A stretch of 52,066 nucleotides of DNA. It comes from Dehalococcoidales bacterium. GTDB lineage: Bacteria; Chloroflexota; Dehalococcoidia; Dehalococcoidales; UBA2162. Of the stretch, positions 25,299 through 35,127 are shown piece after piece. The first letter of the stretch is position 1. The number at the start of each line of letters is the position of its first letter. The notes under the pieces were generated by a model, which was given only the letters and a program-made list of their open reading frames with translations, did no database searches and was not told the DNA's origin. Both the position numbers and the translations under genes were made by a program. Where the stretch lies: the NCBI GenBank assembly GCA_030690265.1, contig JAUYHA010000142.1:1-52066 (forward strand). The letters run 5' to 3'.

Positions 25299-26501
25299 AT
25301 GAAAGCAGTCATTTTAGCCGCCGGTGAGGGGAAGCGAATGCACCCTCTTACCTGCACCCGACCCAAAGTGATGCTGCCGATTGCCAATAAGCCTATCCTG
25401 GAACATTTAATCACTGAAGCTGAAAAAGCCGGTATTAAAGAGTTCATCTTTATTGTCGGCTATCATGATGAACAGATACGTAACTATTTTGGCAACGGCA
25501 GCAGGTGGGGCGTAAAGATAGACTATTCAACCCAGCGAAAACAACTGGGCACGGCTGATGCCCTGAGAATGGTTGAAGGTGCAGTAGACGGGAATTTCCT
25601 GATGATAAACGGGGATGCTGTTATTGGCTATCAGGACATTGAAAAATTAGCCGCCGGTGAGAATATCACCATGAGTTTAACTCAGGTGGAGAATACGGGG
25701 GATTTAGGTCTGGTTGAAATAAACAAAGATAAGGTGGTTCGTATTTATGAGAAGGTAGGGAAAGCTCCTTCCAATCTGGCAAATGCAGGCCTGTATCTAT
25801 TCACCCCGGAGATATTCGCCGCCGTATCTCAAACTTTAAAATCACCACGCGGTGAATATGAGATAACCGATTCTCTACAACTTTTGATAGACCGGGGACA
25901 TCATGTTTCATATCAGAAAATTAATTACTGGCTCGATTTCAGCTATCCCTGGGACCTGCTGGTAGCTAACGAATCTTTACTCTCAGGGACAGAATCGCAG
26001 AACCTGGGTGAAATAGAAGAAAATGTGGTAACCAGGGGAGCAGTCAGCATTGGTAAGGGAAGTATTGTCAGGTCAGGCTCATATATCATCGGCCCGGTGA
26101 TAATCGGGGAGGATTGTGAAGTTGGTCCCAACTGCTATATTCGTCCTCATACCGCTATTGGCGATGGTTGCCGTATCGGCGGTGCAGTTGAGGTTAAAAA
26201 TTCTATAATTATGAAAAATACTGATATCCCCCATCATAATTATGTGGGAGATAGTATTATTGGTGAAGACTGTAACCTTGGTGCTGGCACCAAGATTGCC
26301 AATCTCAGGCTTGATGAGCGGCAGATAACGGTAGCCGGCAAGAACACCGGCAGACGGAAACTGGGAGCTATTATGGGAGACGGAGTCAAGACCGGAATTA
26401 ATGCCTGTATTAATGTCGGCAGTATGATTGGCCATAAAACCTTTATCGGCCCGGGAGCCGTGGTCAGCGGGGTTATTTCACCGGAGTCAATAATATTATA
26501 G
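25299..26501 (+). CDS. Sugar-1-phosphate nucleotidylyltransferase with left-handed beta-helix domain (GlmU-like), copy 1
   Basis: 400 residues. The N-terminal nucleotidyltransferase domain has LAAGEGKRMHPLTCTRPKVMLPI and the EKVGK and INYWLDFSYPWDLL blocks. From about residue 245, hexapeptide repeats form a left-handed beta helix (GAVSIGKGSIVRSGSYIIG, GPVIIGEDCEVGPNCYIRP), as in archaeal and Chloroflexota GlmU-like bifunctional enzymes that make UDP-sugars from glucose-1-P or glucosamine-1-P. Exact sugar and acetyltransferase activity are not provable here. ATG with a weak site. A paralogue follows after two bases and glmS after that, which supports UDP-GlcNAc supply. Confidence 0.82.
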   Translation: MKAVILAAGEGKRMHPLTCTRPKVMLPIANKPILEHLITEAEKAGIKEFIFIVGYHDEQIRNYFGNGSRWGVKIDYSTQRKQLGTADALRMVEGAVDGNFLMINGDAVIGYQDIEKLAAGENITMSLTQVENTGDLGLVEINKDKVVRIYEKVGKAPSNLANAGLYLFTPEIFAAVSQTLKSPRGEYEITDSLQLLIDRGHHVSYQKINYWLDFSYPWDLLVANESLLSGTESQNLGEIEENVVTRGAVSIGKGSIVRSGSYIIGPVIIGEDCEVGPNCYIRPHTAIGDGCRIGGAVEVKNSIIMKNTDIPHHNYVGDSIIGEDCNLGAGTKIANLRLDERQITVAGKNTGRRKLGAIMGDGVKTGINACINVGSMIGHKTFIGPGAVVSGVISPESIIL

Positions 26502-26503
26502 GG

Positions 26504-27688
26504 ATGAATAAAATGAAGCAAGCCGTAATTTTAGCCGCCGGTGAAGGGCAAAGACTGAGACCATTTACTGTCACCAAGCCAAAAACAATGCTCTCCATAG
26601 CTGGCAAACCAATATTGGCCTACGTGGTTGAGTCACTGGCTCAGAACGGTATCCGTAATATAGTTATTGTGGTTGGCTACAGGAAAGAGCAGATATTTGA
26701 TTATATGGGTGACGGAGAGCAGTTTGGCACCAATATAAGTTACATAATACAGGAAAGGCAACTGGGTACCGCCAATGCCTTGCTGGAGGTAAAAGGAGCT
26801 GCCGAAAGCGAATTTTTAGTCTTACCCGGTGACAACCTTATTGATGGCAGTACCATTGCCCGGTTCGTCAATGCGAAACCAAACTCTTTACTGGTGAAAA
26901 AAATTAAAGATACGACCCGATATGGAGCGGTGACTACTGAGGGAGATATAGTGCAAAATATCTCAGAAAAACCAGCGGAAGCCAAAAGTAATCTGGTTAA
27001 TACTGGTATCTATGCCTTTAGCCGGGAGATTTTTGACTTTATTGATAATGAGCTGGGCATTCCTGATGTCATAAACAGCATGATAGCTCAGGGCTGTGTC
27101 ATCAGCGCTCAGGAAACGGAGGGCACCTGGCTTGATATTGTCTATCCCTGGGATATATTGAGCCTGAACGGGGCTATCCTCCGCCAGGTTCCGTCGAGTC
27201 TGGGGGGCACTATTGAGGCAGGGGTTTCTCTAAAAGGAGCGGTATCAATAGGCGAGAACACGGTGATACGCTCCAATTGCTATATTGTTGGCCCCGTAAT
27301 TATCGGCAGGAATTGTAATATAGGCCCCAATGTTTACATTGCCCCGGCTACCAGTATCGGTGAAAATGTAGTTATTTCGCCTTTCAGTGAAATAAAAAAT
27401 AGCGTTATCGGTGATGATATTAATATCGGCTCCAGTTCCATCATCGAGGATTCGGTTATTGATGATGGCTGTATTATTGAAGGACGCTTCACTGCCTGTA
27501 GTGGTGAAACTGAGGTCCGGGTGAATGACGAGCATTACCAGGTAAGAGTGGGGGCACTGCTTGGCGTAAGCTGTAATATAGGCAATAGCGTGGTAGCCCA
27601 GCCGGGTGTTATCATCGGTAACTACAGCCGGATTCAGCCGATGAAGCTGATTAACGGTAAGCTGCCGGATAGGAGTTCTGTGTATTAG
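26504..27688 (+). CDS. Sugar-1-phosphate nucleotidylyltransferase with left-handed beta-helix domain (GlmU-like), copy 2
   Basis: 394-residue paralogue of the gene before it, with the same layout: LAAGEGQRLRPFTVTKPKTML at the N-terminus, LVLPGDNLIDGS, GTWLDIVYPWDILSLN, then hexapeptide repeats from about residue 240 (AVSIGENTVIRSNCYIVG). It ends with a modified cap (GVIIGNYSRIQPMKLINGKLP). The two genes clearly arose by tandem duplication but have diverged strongly. They could act on different sugars or divide uridylyl- and acetyl-transfer. ATG 26504 and ATG 26513 are both possible starts. glmS begins six bases after its stop. Confidence 0.82.
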   Translation: MNKMKQAVILAAGEGQRLRPFTVTKPKTMLSIAGKPILAYVVESLAQNGIRNIVIVVGYRKEQIFDYMGDGEQFGTNISYIIQERQLGTANALLEVKGAAESEFLVLPGDNLIDGSTIARFVNAKPNSLLVKKIKDTTRYGAVTTEGDIVQNISEKPAEAKSNLVNTGIYAFSREIFDFIDNELGIPDVINSMIAQGCVISAQETEGTWLDIVYPWDILSLNGAILRQVPSSLGGTIEAGVSLKGAVSIGENTVIRSNCYIVGPVIIGRNCNIGPNVYIAPATSIGENVVISPFSEIKNSVIGDDINIGSSSIIEDSVIDDGCIIEGRFTACSGETEVRVNDEHYQVRVGALLGVSCNIGNSVVAQPGVIIGNYSRIQPMKLINGKLPDRSSVY

Positions 27689-27694
27689 GGAACT

Positions 27695-29479
27695 ATGTGC
27701 GGCATTGTAGGTTATATCGGAGAAAAACAGGCTCAGCCCATACTGCTTAGCTGCTTGGAAAAGCTGGAGTACAGGGGCTATGACTCCTGTGGTGTAGCCG
27801 TGGCGGCTGATGGTATTAAAGTCTTTAAGGATGCCACCAGGGTAAAAGCTCTTGGGAAGAGTTTGCCAAAATTCGGAGGGACTTCAGGTATCGGTCATAC
27901 CCGGTGGGCGACCCACGGTGCCCCATCTCAGGTCAACGCTCACCCCCACCTTGACTGCAGCGGCAAAATCGCCGTAGTGCACAATGGTGTAGTAAGAAAT
28001 TATCAGAAGTTGAAAGAGCAGCTAATTAGCGAAGGGCATAATTTTGTCTCCGACACCGATACCGAGGTCATACCTCACCTTATCGAGAAGCACTACAGCG
28101 GCAACCTGGAAGAGGCGACAGAAATTGCCTTGAATGAGATTGAGGGTTCTTATGCCATCATTGTCCTGGCCGCCGCTGGAAATGAACTGGTAATTGCCAG
28201 AAAAGATAGTCCGCTGGTTGTTGCCCTGGGAGACAGAGAGAATTTTATTGCCTCGGATGTGCCAGCAATACTGGACTATACCGATAGAGTTATTTATTTA
28301 GAGGACGGTGATATTGGGGTGGTTAGCCAGAATGGGGTAAGGATAAAAAGAAACGGAATAGAGGCGAGGTGCGAAGAGCATAAGGTGCTGTGGAGTATGG
28401 AAGATGCCCAGAAGTCAGGCTATGAGCACTTTATGATTAAAGAAATCCACGAGCAGCCTGGAGTGATACGGAATACCCTTGGCGAATTTACCCGGGACAG
28501 TGAGGGAAGTGTTGATTTACTGGAAATGAAGGAAAGAGCTTTAGAATCAATGCTCCTGGTAAGCTGTGGGACTTCATATTATGCCTCTTTGATAGGGAAA
28601 TTTATTTTTGAGGAATTGCTCAATATCTCGGCTAGAGCCGAGATTGCTTCCGAATTTAACTATCACAATCATATCCTGCCAGGGACTACGGCTATTGCTA
28701 TCACCCAATCGGGTGAAACGGCTGATACCTTAAAAGCGATGAAAAAATTGAAGGAGACGGGCTGCCGGGTAATAGCCATTACCAATGTGGTAGGTAGCAG
28801 CGTCAGCCGCATCGCCAACCAGACTATTTATACCAGGGCTGGCCCCGAGATAAGCGTGGCGGCGACTAAGAGCTTTATGGCTCAACTGATGGTATTATAC
28901 TGGCTGGCGATGTCGTATTCTAAGGCTGAGACCAGAAAATTAGCCAGTCTGCTTATGGAGATGAGGCAATTACCCAGTAAAGTTCAACAGGTACTGGATG
29001 ATGAAGCTAAGATTATTGACTATGCTAAATCCCTGGCAAAGTACGAAAATGCTTTCTTCATCGGCAGAGGAATAAACATGGCGGTGGCTCTGGAAGGAGC
29101 TTTAAAGCTGAAGGAAATCTCTTACCTTCACGCCGAAGGTTTTGCTGCCGGAGAAATAAAACATGGCCCATTTGCCTTATTGGGGAGTAACACTCCGGTC
29201 ATTGCTATTGCCAGCCAGGATAACACTTACGAAGCGATGTTGACCAGTATCAAAGAAATCAAGGCTAGAGGAGCACCGGTGATAGCGGTAGCCGAAGAAG
29301 GGGATGAGGATATTGTGGAAGTAGCTGATTCGGTCATTAGCGTGCCGAAGGTTGATACCCTGTTTTCACCTGTGGTTAATATAGTAGCTTTACAGTTACT
29401 TGCTTACTACACTGCCAGAGAGAGAGGCTGCTCAATAGATTTCCCGCGGAATCTGGCTAAAAGCGTAACTGTGGAGTAA
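27695..29479 (+). CDS. glmS: Glutamine--fructose-6-phosphate aminotransferase (isomerizing)
   Basis: Makes glucosamine-6-phosphate from fructose-6-phosphate and glutamine, the entry to amino-sugar synthesis. 594 residues. The catalytic Cys2 follows the initiator (MCGIVGYIG), and glutaminase motifs include LEYRGYDSCG and HTRWATHGAPSQVNAHPH. Two SIS sugar-binding domains follow (VSCGTSYYASLIGKF near 290; FFIGRGINMAVALEGALKLKEISYLHAEGF near 450). The canonical C-terminus is PRNLAKSVTVE. It completes the nucleotidyltransferase-glmS operon and lies just before the Wood-Ljungdahl promoter. Confidence 0.96.
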   Translation: MCGIVGYIGEKQAQPILLSCLEKLEYRGYDSCGVAVAADGIKVFKDATRVKALGKSLPKFGGTSGIGHTRWATHGAPSQVNAHPHLDCSGKIAVVHNGVVRNYQKLKEQLISEGHNFVSDTDTEVIPHLIEKHYSGNLEEATEIALNEIEGSYAIIVLAAAGNELVIARKDSPLVVALGDRENFIASDVPAILDYTDRVIYLEDGDIGVVSQNGVRIKRNGIEARCEEHKVLWSMEDAQKSGYEHFMIKEIHEQPGVIRNTLGEFTRDSEGSVDLLEMKERALESMLLVSCGTSYYASLIGKFIFEELLNISARAEIASEFNYHNHILPGTTAIAITQSGETADTLKAMKKLKETGCRVIAITNVVGSSVSRIANQTIYTRAGPEISVAATKSFMAQLMVLYWLAMSYSKAETRKLASLLMEMRQLPSKVQQVLDDEAKIIDYAKSLAKYENAFFIGRGINMAVALEGALKLKEISYLHAEGFAAGEIKHGPFALLGSNTPVIAIASQDNTYEAMLTSIKEIKARGAPVIAVAEEGDEDIVEVADSVISVPKVDTLFSPVVNIVALQLLAYYTARERGCSIDFPRNLAKSVTVE

Positions 29480-29511
29480 GGGCAAGAGTCGATAATTAAC
29501 CTTGATATTGG

Positions 29512-29540
29512 TTGACTTTCCCACCAACATAGAGTATACT
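29512..29540 (+). promoter_or_regulatory. Strong sigma70-type promoter of the Wood-Ljungdahl island
   Basis: TTGACT (29512-29517) and TATACT (29535-29540) are exactly 17 bases apart, followed by a roughly 100-base untranslated leader to fhs. It is one of the best promoters in the window and the only clear one ahead of fhs. Confidence 0.78.
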
Positions 29541-29574
29541 ACTTCGGGTAAGCAGAAGGTAAAAGAACATTGGT

Positions 29575-29607
29575 AAGCTGAGTGCTTTCCCACGGAAGTC
29601 TCAGCTT
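29575..29607 (+). promoter_or_regulatory. Hairpin in the fhs 5' untranslated leader
   Basis: AAGCTGAG (29575-29582) pairs with CTCAGCTT (29600-29607). An inner TTTCC/GGAAG stem (29586-29590, 29594-29598) extends it around a three-base loop. A short, interrupted T stretch follows, so it might be a weak attenuator. It does not match the folate riboswitch patterns I know. Confidence 0.5.
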
Positions 29608-29645
29608 TAATTATGCCAAAAAAAACAAAATAAAAGGAGGTTCTT

Positions 29646-31409
29646 GTGGCTTACGACGCGGTAAAAATGAAGGACTGGCAGATTGCCGAAGCGGCGGAAA
29701 AGAACATGCCGACCCCGGAAGAATGGCGAGAAAAACTGGGGTTGGAGAAGGACGAGATTCTCCCCTACGGGCGAATTGCCAAGCTCGATTTCTTGAAAAT
29801 TATGGAACGCCTCAAGGACAAACCGGATGGCAAGTATATTGAAGTAACGGCTATAACCCCTACGCCTCTGGGCGAAGGAAAGAGCACGACATCGTGCGGC
29901 CTTATTGAGGGCCTGGGTAAACGTGGTTTAAACGTAGGTGGTGCCCTGCGCCAGCCGTCAGGCGGGCCAACGATGAATATTAAGGGAACTGCCGCCGGCG
30001 GTGGTAATGCCCTCCTTATCCCGATGACCGAGTTTTCTATGGGACTCACCGGTGATATTAATGACATCATGAATGCCCACAATCTGGCGATGGTAGCCCT
30101 CACTGCCAGAATGCAGCACGAGCGCAACTACGATGACGCCCGTCTGGAAAAGCTGACCAAAATGCGCCGTCTTGATGTTGACCCCACCCGGGTAGAGATA
30201 GGCTGGATTTTGGATTTCTGTGCCCAGAGCCTGCGCAACATTGTTATCGGTATGGGTGGCCGTATGGATGGCTTCCTGATGCAGTCCAAGTTTGGCATCG
30301 CCGTCAGTTCTGAGCTAATGGCAATGCTGGCCATTGTTAGGGACCTGGCAGACCTGCGGGAACGTATGGACAATATTACCGTTGCCTATGATAAGAAGGG
30401 TAGTCCGGTTACTACCGGTGACCTTGAAGTAGGTGGAGCCATGACGGCCTGGATGCGCAATGCTGTCAACCCTACTCTGTGCAGCACGGTAGAATACCAG
30501 CCTCTTATGGTCCACGCCGGGCCGTTTGCCAATATTGCCGTCGGTCAGTCATCTATTATTGCCGACCGTATCGGCCTGAAGATGTTCGATTACCATGTCA
30601 CCGAGAGCGGCTTCGCTGCTGATATCGGCTTTGAGAAGTTCTGGAATGTTAAGTGCCGCTACAGCGGACTGAAACCGCATGTTTCTGTGCTCACCACAAC
30701 TATCCGGGCTCTGAAGATGCACGGCGGCGGTCCCAGGGTGGTTGCCGGTCTTCCTCTATCGGACGAATACACCAAAGAGAATCTGGGTCTGTTAGAAAAA
30801 GGGCTGCCCAACATGATACACCTGATTGGTGTCATTCGGGAGTCCGGCATTAACCCGGTGGTATGTATCAACCGCTTCCATACTGATACCGATGCCGAGG
30901 TTGCCCTGGTCAAAAGAGCGGCGGAAGCCGCCGGAGCCCGTTGTGCCGAGAGTACCCACTGGGCTAACGGCGGTGACGGTGCCCTGGAACTGGCTGACGC
31001 TGTTAAGGATGCTTGTGAAGAAACAAACGAGTTTAAGTTCCTCTATCCGATGGAGATGAAACTGAGGGAAAGAGTGGCAAAAATCGCTAAGGTGGTCTAC
31101 GGGGCTGATGGCGTCTCCTGGAGTGCTGATGCTGAAGCGAAGGCTAAGAAGCTTGAGGCCGACCCTCAATTTGATTCATTTGCCACGATGATGGTGAAGA
31201 CCCATCTCAGTCTTTCCCATGACCCGACCCTTAAAGGTGTCCCCAAGGGATGGACTCTGCCTATCCGTGATGTGCTTGTTTACTCCGGGGCAAAATTCCT
31301 TTGCCCCTGTGCCGGGGCAATCACCCTGATGCCAGGCACCAGTTCTGACCCGGCTTTTCGCAGGGTAGATGTCGATACCAAGACCGGCAGGGTGCAGGGA
31401 CTTTTCTAG
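29646..31409 (+). CDS. fhs: Formate--tetrahydrofolate ligase
   Basis: ATP-dependent formation of 10-formyl-THF from formate, first THF-linked step of the Wood-Ljungdahl methyl branch. 587 residues, slightly longer than typical (about 555-560) with a charged N-terminal extension. The nucleotide-binding [12 protein letters not shown] is at about residue 73, followed by [22 protein letters not shown] and [18 protein letters not shown]. The C-terminus ends in [21 protein letters not shown]. The start is GTG at 29646 with AGGAGG five bases upstream. First gene of the island behind the 29512 promoter. Confidence 0.97.
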   Translation: MAYDAVKMKDWQIAEAAEKNMPTPEEWREKLGLEKDEILPYGRIAKLDFLKIMERLKDKPDGKYIEVTAITPTPLGEGKSTTSCGLIEGLGKRGLNVGGALRQPSGGPTMNIKGTAAGGGNALLIPMTEFSMGLTGDINDIMNAHNLAMVALTARMQHERNYDDARLEKLTKMRRLDVDPTRVEIGWILDFCAQSLRNIVIGMGGRMDGFLMQSKFGIAVSSELMAMLAIVRDLADLRERMDNITVAYDKKGSPVTTGDLEVGGAMTAWMRNAVNPTLCSTVEYQPLMVHAGPFANIAVGQSSIIADRIGLKMFDYHVTESGFAADIGFEKFWNVKCRYSGLKPHVSVLTTTIRALKMHGGGPRVVAGLPLSDEYTKENLGLLEKGLPNMIHLIGVIRESGINPVVCINRFHTDTDAEVALVKRAAEAAGARCAESTHWANGGDGALELADAVKDACEETNEFKFLYPMEMKLRERVAKIAKVVYGADGVSWSADAEAKAKKLEADPQFDSFATMMVKTHLSLSHDPTLKGVPKGWTLPIRDVLVYSGAKFLCPCAGAITLMPGTSSDPAFRRVDVDTKTGRVQGLF

Positions 31410-31446
31410 TATTTCCCAGTGGTATATGATGAATATGGGAGATTAA

Positions 31447-33432
31447 ATGTCTAAGGGTTCAACTGTGAAGAAGAGAAGAGTTCGCTTCCAGCCCGGAGAT
31501 ATTGACGTTCTTGTTGAGCCTGGAGCCAATCTGAGGGAAGTGGCGCTTCAAGCCGGAGTGCGTCTTATTGCTGCCTGCGGCGGTGCCGGTACCTGCGGCA
31601 CCTGTAAAGTGAAGATTGAAGAGGGTGAAGTTGAGACCACCCGGACCGCCAGAGTCTCGGACAAGGAATTTGAGCAGGGCTTGCGGCAAGCCTGCCAGAG
31701 CCGGGTGGTCAGCGATTTGCTGGTCTATGTTCCGGTGGAATCAAGGCTGGAAACGGTGGTCCTGCTCCGGGAACGGAAAGGGCTGGCTGGCAGCCGTAAA
31801 GGGACGGAGACTCTGGCAAAAGGCTGGCGCTTTAATTCTCCCCTGAGCAAATATTACCTTGAGCTGCCCCCTGCTACCATAGATGACAATGTCAGTGACC
31901 TTTCTCGGCTGCTGCGAGGCTTAAAGCAGGAATATAAACTGAGTAACATAACCGTTGATTTTGATGTGGTCAAGAAGCTGCCCTCGGTGCTGCGAGAGAG
32001 GGACTGGAAGGTTACAGTCAGTTCGCTGGTAACAGCTGCCCAGGCTCAGGTCGAAACCAAACGCCGGCCTAGATTGACCAATGTGGAAGCCGGTGATACC
32101 AGTGAAAATCACTATGCCCTGGCTGTGGATATCGGCACCACCACGGTCAAAGCACAGCTGCTTGACCTGAATAAGGGTAGAGTTGTTGCCGAGGGTGCCG
32201 ATTATAACGGGCAGGTTAGCTACGGGGCTGATGTTATCACCCGTATTAACTATTGCCAGAAAGCAAACGGTTTACCCGAGCTGCAGCGGGCAGTGGTAGC
32301 TACCATAAACGGGATTCTTGCCCGTCTGCTAAAGCAAAGCCGGGTTAAGCGTAACGATGTCGGCCACCTGATGGTTGCCGGCAACACCACCATGCTTCAA
32401 ATCTTCTTTGGTATTGAGCCGAAGTATATCCGCCTGGAACCCTATACACCGGTCGCTACCTTCATTCCGCCGGTTAAGGCTCATTCCCTGGGTATCGAGG
32501 TAGGGGAGCAGGCTTACCTTTTTGCTTTCCCCATGGTGGCAAGCTATGTTGGTGGTGATATTGTTTCGGGTGTTGTCGCCGCCGGGATACATCAGACGGA
32601 AAAACTGACCCTTTATATTGACATCGGCACCAACGGGGAAATAGTAATCGGGAACTCTGATTGGATGGTAACAGCAGCCTGTTCGGCTGGCCCTGCTTTT
32701 GAAGGTGGAGAGATAAAGCACGGCATGCTTGCCACTGATGAGGCTATCGAAGAATTTAATATTGACCTGCAGAGCCTGGAGCCAACTATCGGCACTATCG
32801 GGAATAAAAAACCGCAGGGAATCTGCGGTTCAGGCTTGATAAACATTGTCGCCGGCTTGCTGGAAGCTGGCGTCATCAGTCAAAAGGGCAAGTTCAATAC
32901 CGACCTGCCCAGCAAGAGAATCAGGCAGGGCAGCGATGGCTACGAGTTCGTTCTTGCCTGGGCGCCGGAAACGCAAATAGATAAAGATATTGTTATCACT
33001 GAGATTGATATTGATAACCTGATGCGTGCCAAGGCGGCGATGTATGCCGGCTATCAGACACTCTTGAAAGGAGTCGGGCTGACCGCCGAGGATATTGAGC
33101 AGGTAATCATCGCCGGTGCCTTCGGCAGTTATCTCAATGTGCCAAAGGCGATTACCATCGGTCTGCTGCCTGACATTCCCCGGGACAGGTTCGTCTTTAT
33201 CGGTAACGGCTCGCTGATGGGAGCCAGGTTGAGTGCCTTCTCTACCGATATTATTGATGAGATGAGAAGGGTGGCTGACCTGATGACCAACTTTGAGTTG
33301 AGTACCAATGTTGATTTTATGAATAACTATATGGCAGCTTTGTTCCTGCCGCATACTAATGCTAACGAGTTTCCTTCGGTGACCGGACAGCTAGCCAAAT
33401 CCCGTAAATCAGAGCGGGGGGTGACTGTTTGA
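31447..33432 (+). CDS. acsV: Reductive activator of the corrinoid iron-sulfur protein (RACo-type, ASKHA ATPase)
   Basis: 661 residues. An N-terminal [2Fe-2S] ferredoxin-like domain (about 10-105) has the cluster motif CGGAGTCGTC and a fourth ligand in ACQSRV. A linker follows, then from about residue 215 an ASKHA (DUF4445) ATPase with ALAVDIGTTTVKAQLL, MVAGNTTMLQIFFGI and LYIDIGTNGEIVIG. RACo uses ATP to drive reduction of inactive Co(II) in the AcsCD corrinoid protein back to Co(I). Its place with fhs, acs genes and cooC supports this rather than a generic methyltransferase activator (RamA-like). The stop overlaps the cooC start. Confidence 0.92.
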   Translation: MSKGSTVKKRRVRFQPGDIDVLVEPGANLREVALQAGVRLIAACGGAGTCGTCKVKIEEGEVETTRTARVSDKEFEQGLRQACQSRVVSDLLVYVPVESRLETVVLLRERKGLAGSRKGTETLAKGWRFNSPLSKYYLELPPATIDDNVSDLSRLLRGLKQEYKLSNITVDFDVVKKLPSVLRERDWKVTVSSLVTAAQAQVETKRRPRLTNVEAGDTSENHYALAVDIGTTTVKAQLLDLNKGRVVAEGADYNGQVSYGADVITRINYCQKANGLPELQRAVVATINGILARLLKQSRVKRNDVGHLMVAGNTTMLQIFFGIEPKYIRLEPYTPVATFIPPVKAHSLGIEVGEQAYLFAFPMVASYVGGDIVSGVVAAGIHQTEKLTLYIDIGTNGEIVIGNSDWMVTAACSAGPAFEGGEIKHGMLATDEAIEEFNIDLQSLEPTIGTIGNKKPQGICGSGLINIVAGLLEAGVISQKGKFNTDLPSKRIRQGSDGYEFVLAWAPETQIDKDIVITEIDIDNLMRAKAAMYAGYQTLLKGVGLTAEDIEQVIIAGAFGSYLNVPKAITIGLLPDIPRDRFVFIGNGSLMGARLSAFSTDIIDEMRRVADLMTNFELSTNVDFMNNYMAALFLPHTNANEFPSVTGQLAKSRKSERGVTV

Positions 33433-34220
33433 GTTTCTCAATTGCAGTAGCCGGCAAGGGTGGCACCGGTAAGACCTCACTAGCCAGTTTGATAATCCGC
33501 TACTTAAAAAATAATAAGCTGGGACCGATTCTGGCGGTTGATGCTGACCCGAATGCCAATCTCGCTGAAACTCTGGGATATGAAGTGCCGGAGACAGTGG
33601 GCCGCATACTGAACCAGTTCCAGGGGGAAAAACTGAGCATTCCCCCGGGAATGACCAAAGAGGCTTACCTTGAATACAAGTTAAACGGGGCTATTGTTGA
33701 GGGCGAGGGGCTTGACCTGCTGACCATGGGCCGGGGTGAGGGGGCAGAATGCTACTGCTATCCCAATACGATGCTCAGAAAGATGATTGATACCCTGTCA
33801 CAAAACTATGCCTATGTGGTTATGGATAATGAGGCAGGCATGGAACATCTCAGCCGGAGAAGCACCCAGAACATTGATGAGCTGCTCATTGTCTCTGACC
33901 ATTCGGTAAGAGGGGTGCGCACCATTGCCCGGATAAAAGACCTGGTCTCTGAGATCAAGCTGGTAGTGGGTCATCAAACGGTGATTATCAACTTTGCTCC
34001 TGCCGAGCTGGCTCCAATGGTTAGACAGGAGCTGGACAGACTGGGAATTGAATCCCCGCTTTTAGTGCCTGAGGATGAGCAGTTATATCAATACGACCTT
34101 GAGCTTAAGCCACTTCTTGATTTGCCCGATACCTCTAAAGCAGTGAATGTAGTTAATGATTTTATGACCGAGCTTCTTAGTAATAAGAGAGCAGAAACAG
34201 TGAGTTCAGGAAAGGGGTAA
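33429..34220 (+). CDS. cooC: CooC-type ATPase for CO dehydrogenase nickel maturation
   Basis: 263-residue MinD/SIMIBI-class ATPase. The deviant P-loop AVAGKGGTGKTSLASLI opens the protein, followed by LAVDADPNANLAETLG and, near residue 135, VMDNEAGMEHLSRR, as in CooC/AcsF proteins that help load nickel into CO dehydrogenase or acetyl-CoA synthase. A CYCYPN segment near residue 112 may supply the interface metal-binding cysteines of CooC dimers. The start is TTG at 33429, overlapping the acsV stop, with GGGGGGTGA five bases upstream; no ATG fits. folD follows after four bases. Confidence 0.9.
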   Translation: MSFSIAVAGKGGTGKTSLASLIIRYLKNNKLGPILAVDADPNANLAETLGYEVPETVGRILNQFQGEKLSIPPGMTKEAYLEYKLNGAIVEGEGLDLLTMGRGEGAECYCYPNTMLRKMIDTLSQNYAYVVMDNEAGMEHLSRRSTQNIDELLIVSDHSVRGVRTIARIKDLVSEIKLVVGHQTVIINFAPAELAPMVRQELDRLGIESPLLVPEDEQLYQYDLELKPLLDLPDTSKAVNVVNDFMTELLSNKRAETVSSGKG

Positions 34221-34224
34221 CAAG

Positions 34225-35112
34225 ATGACAGCTGAACTGATTAAAGGCGCTGAAGTTGCCAGGCAGATTAGGGAAGAATTGAAACAGGAGATTGCCGACC
34301 TTAAGGAAAAGCATAACATAGTGCCCGGTCTGGTTACTGTTCTGGTCGGTGCTGACCCTGCCTCGCAGGTCTATGTCGGTGCCAAAGAGAAGACTTCAAA
34401 AGAACTGGGCATCTACTCGGAGAGACACGACCTGCCGGGAGATGTCACCCAGGAAGAGCTTATGAAACTCGTTGACAGGCTCAATAAAGACCCCAGGATT
34501 AACGGTATCCTGGTGCAGCTACCTTTGCCCAGGCATTTAAAAGAATCCGAAGTGCTCTATGCTATTAACCCCAAGAAGGATGTTGATGGCTTCCATCCGG
34601 TTAATCTGGGTAAATTGATGATTGGAGAACCCGACTATCTACCCTGCACCCCGGCTGGCATCCAGCAGCTTCTTATCCGCTCCGGCACCCGGATTGACGG
34701 GGCCGAGGTGGTTGTCGTCGGCAGAAGCAATATTGTCGGTAAACCTATCGCCAATATCCTGCTGCAGAAGGCACCGGGAGCTAATGCCACGGTTACTATA
34801 TGCCATACCGGCACCAGAGACCTGGCTTTTCATACCCGGCGGGCTGATATACTGATAGTAGCCGCCGGGAAAGCGAAAGCGATTACTGCTGATATGGTCA
34901 AGGAAGGTGTGGTGGTTATCGATGTGGGCGTGAACCAGATTGGCACGACAGCGGATGGCAAGAGAATCCTTGCCGGTGATGTTGACTTTGATACCGTCAA
35001 GGAGAAAGCTAAAGCCATTACCCCGGTACCCGGCGGGGTAGGACCGATGACCATTACCATGCTGATGATGAATACTGTAAAAGCCGCCAAACTGGCGGCA
35101 GGACTAGCCTAA
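34225..35112 (+). CDS. folD: Bifunctional methylene-THF dehydrogenase / methenyl-THF cyclohydrolase
   Basis: Carries out two methyl-branch steps, 10-formyl-THF to 5,10-methenyl-THF to 5,10-methylene-THF. 295 residues. The active-site lysine region YVGAKEKTSKELGI is near residue 52. KKDVDGFHPVNLGKLM and the dinucleotide-binding VVVGRSNIVGKPIANILL follow, ending in ITPVPGGVGPMTITMLM. It accounts for the absence of a separate fchA. Good AAAGGGG site. It sits between cooC and a 77-residue gene in one operon. Confidence 0.97.
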   Translation: MTAELIKGAEVARQIREELKQEIADLKEKHNIVPGLVTVLVGADPASQVYVGAKEKTSKELGIYSERHDLPGDVTQEELMKLVDRLNKDPRINGILVQLPLPRHLKESEVLYAINPKKDVDGFHPVNLGKLMIGEPDYLPCTPAGIQQLLIRSGTRIDGAEVVVVGRSNIVGKPIANILLQKAPGANATVTICHTGTRDLAFHTRRADILIVAAGKAKAITADMVKEGVVVIDVGVNQIGTTADGKRILAGDVDFDTVKEKAKAITPVPGGVGPMTITMLMMNTVKAAKLAAGLA

Positions 35113-35127
35113 GAGAGGGGGAAAGAT

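Noticed and set aside
29541-29645. Tetrahydrofolate riboswitch before fhs
   Set aside because: The conserved folate riboswitch core elements are not visible; only a simple two-part hairpin is seen.
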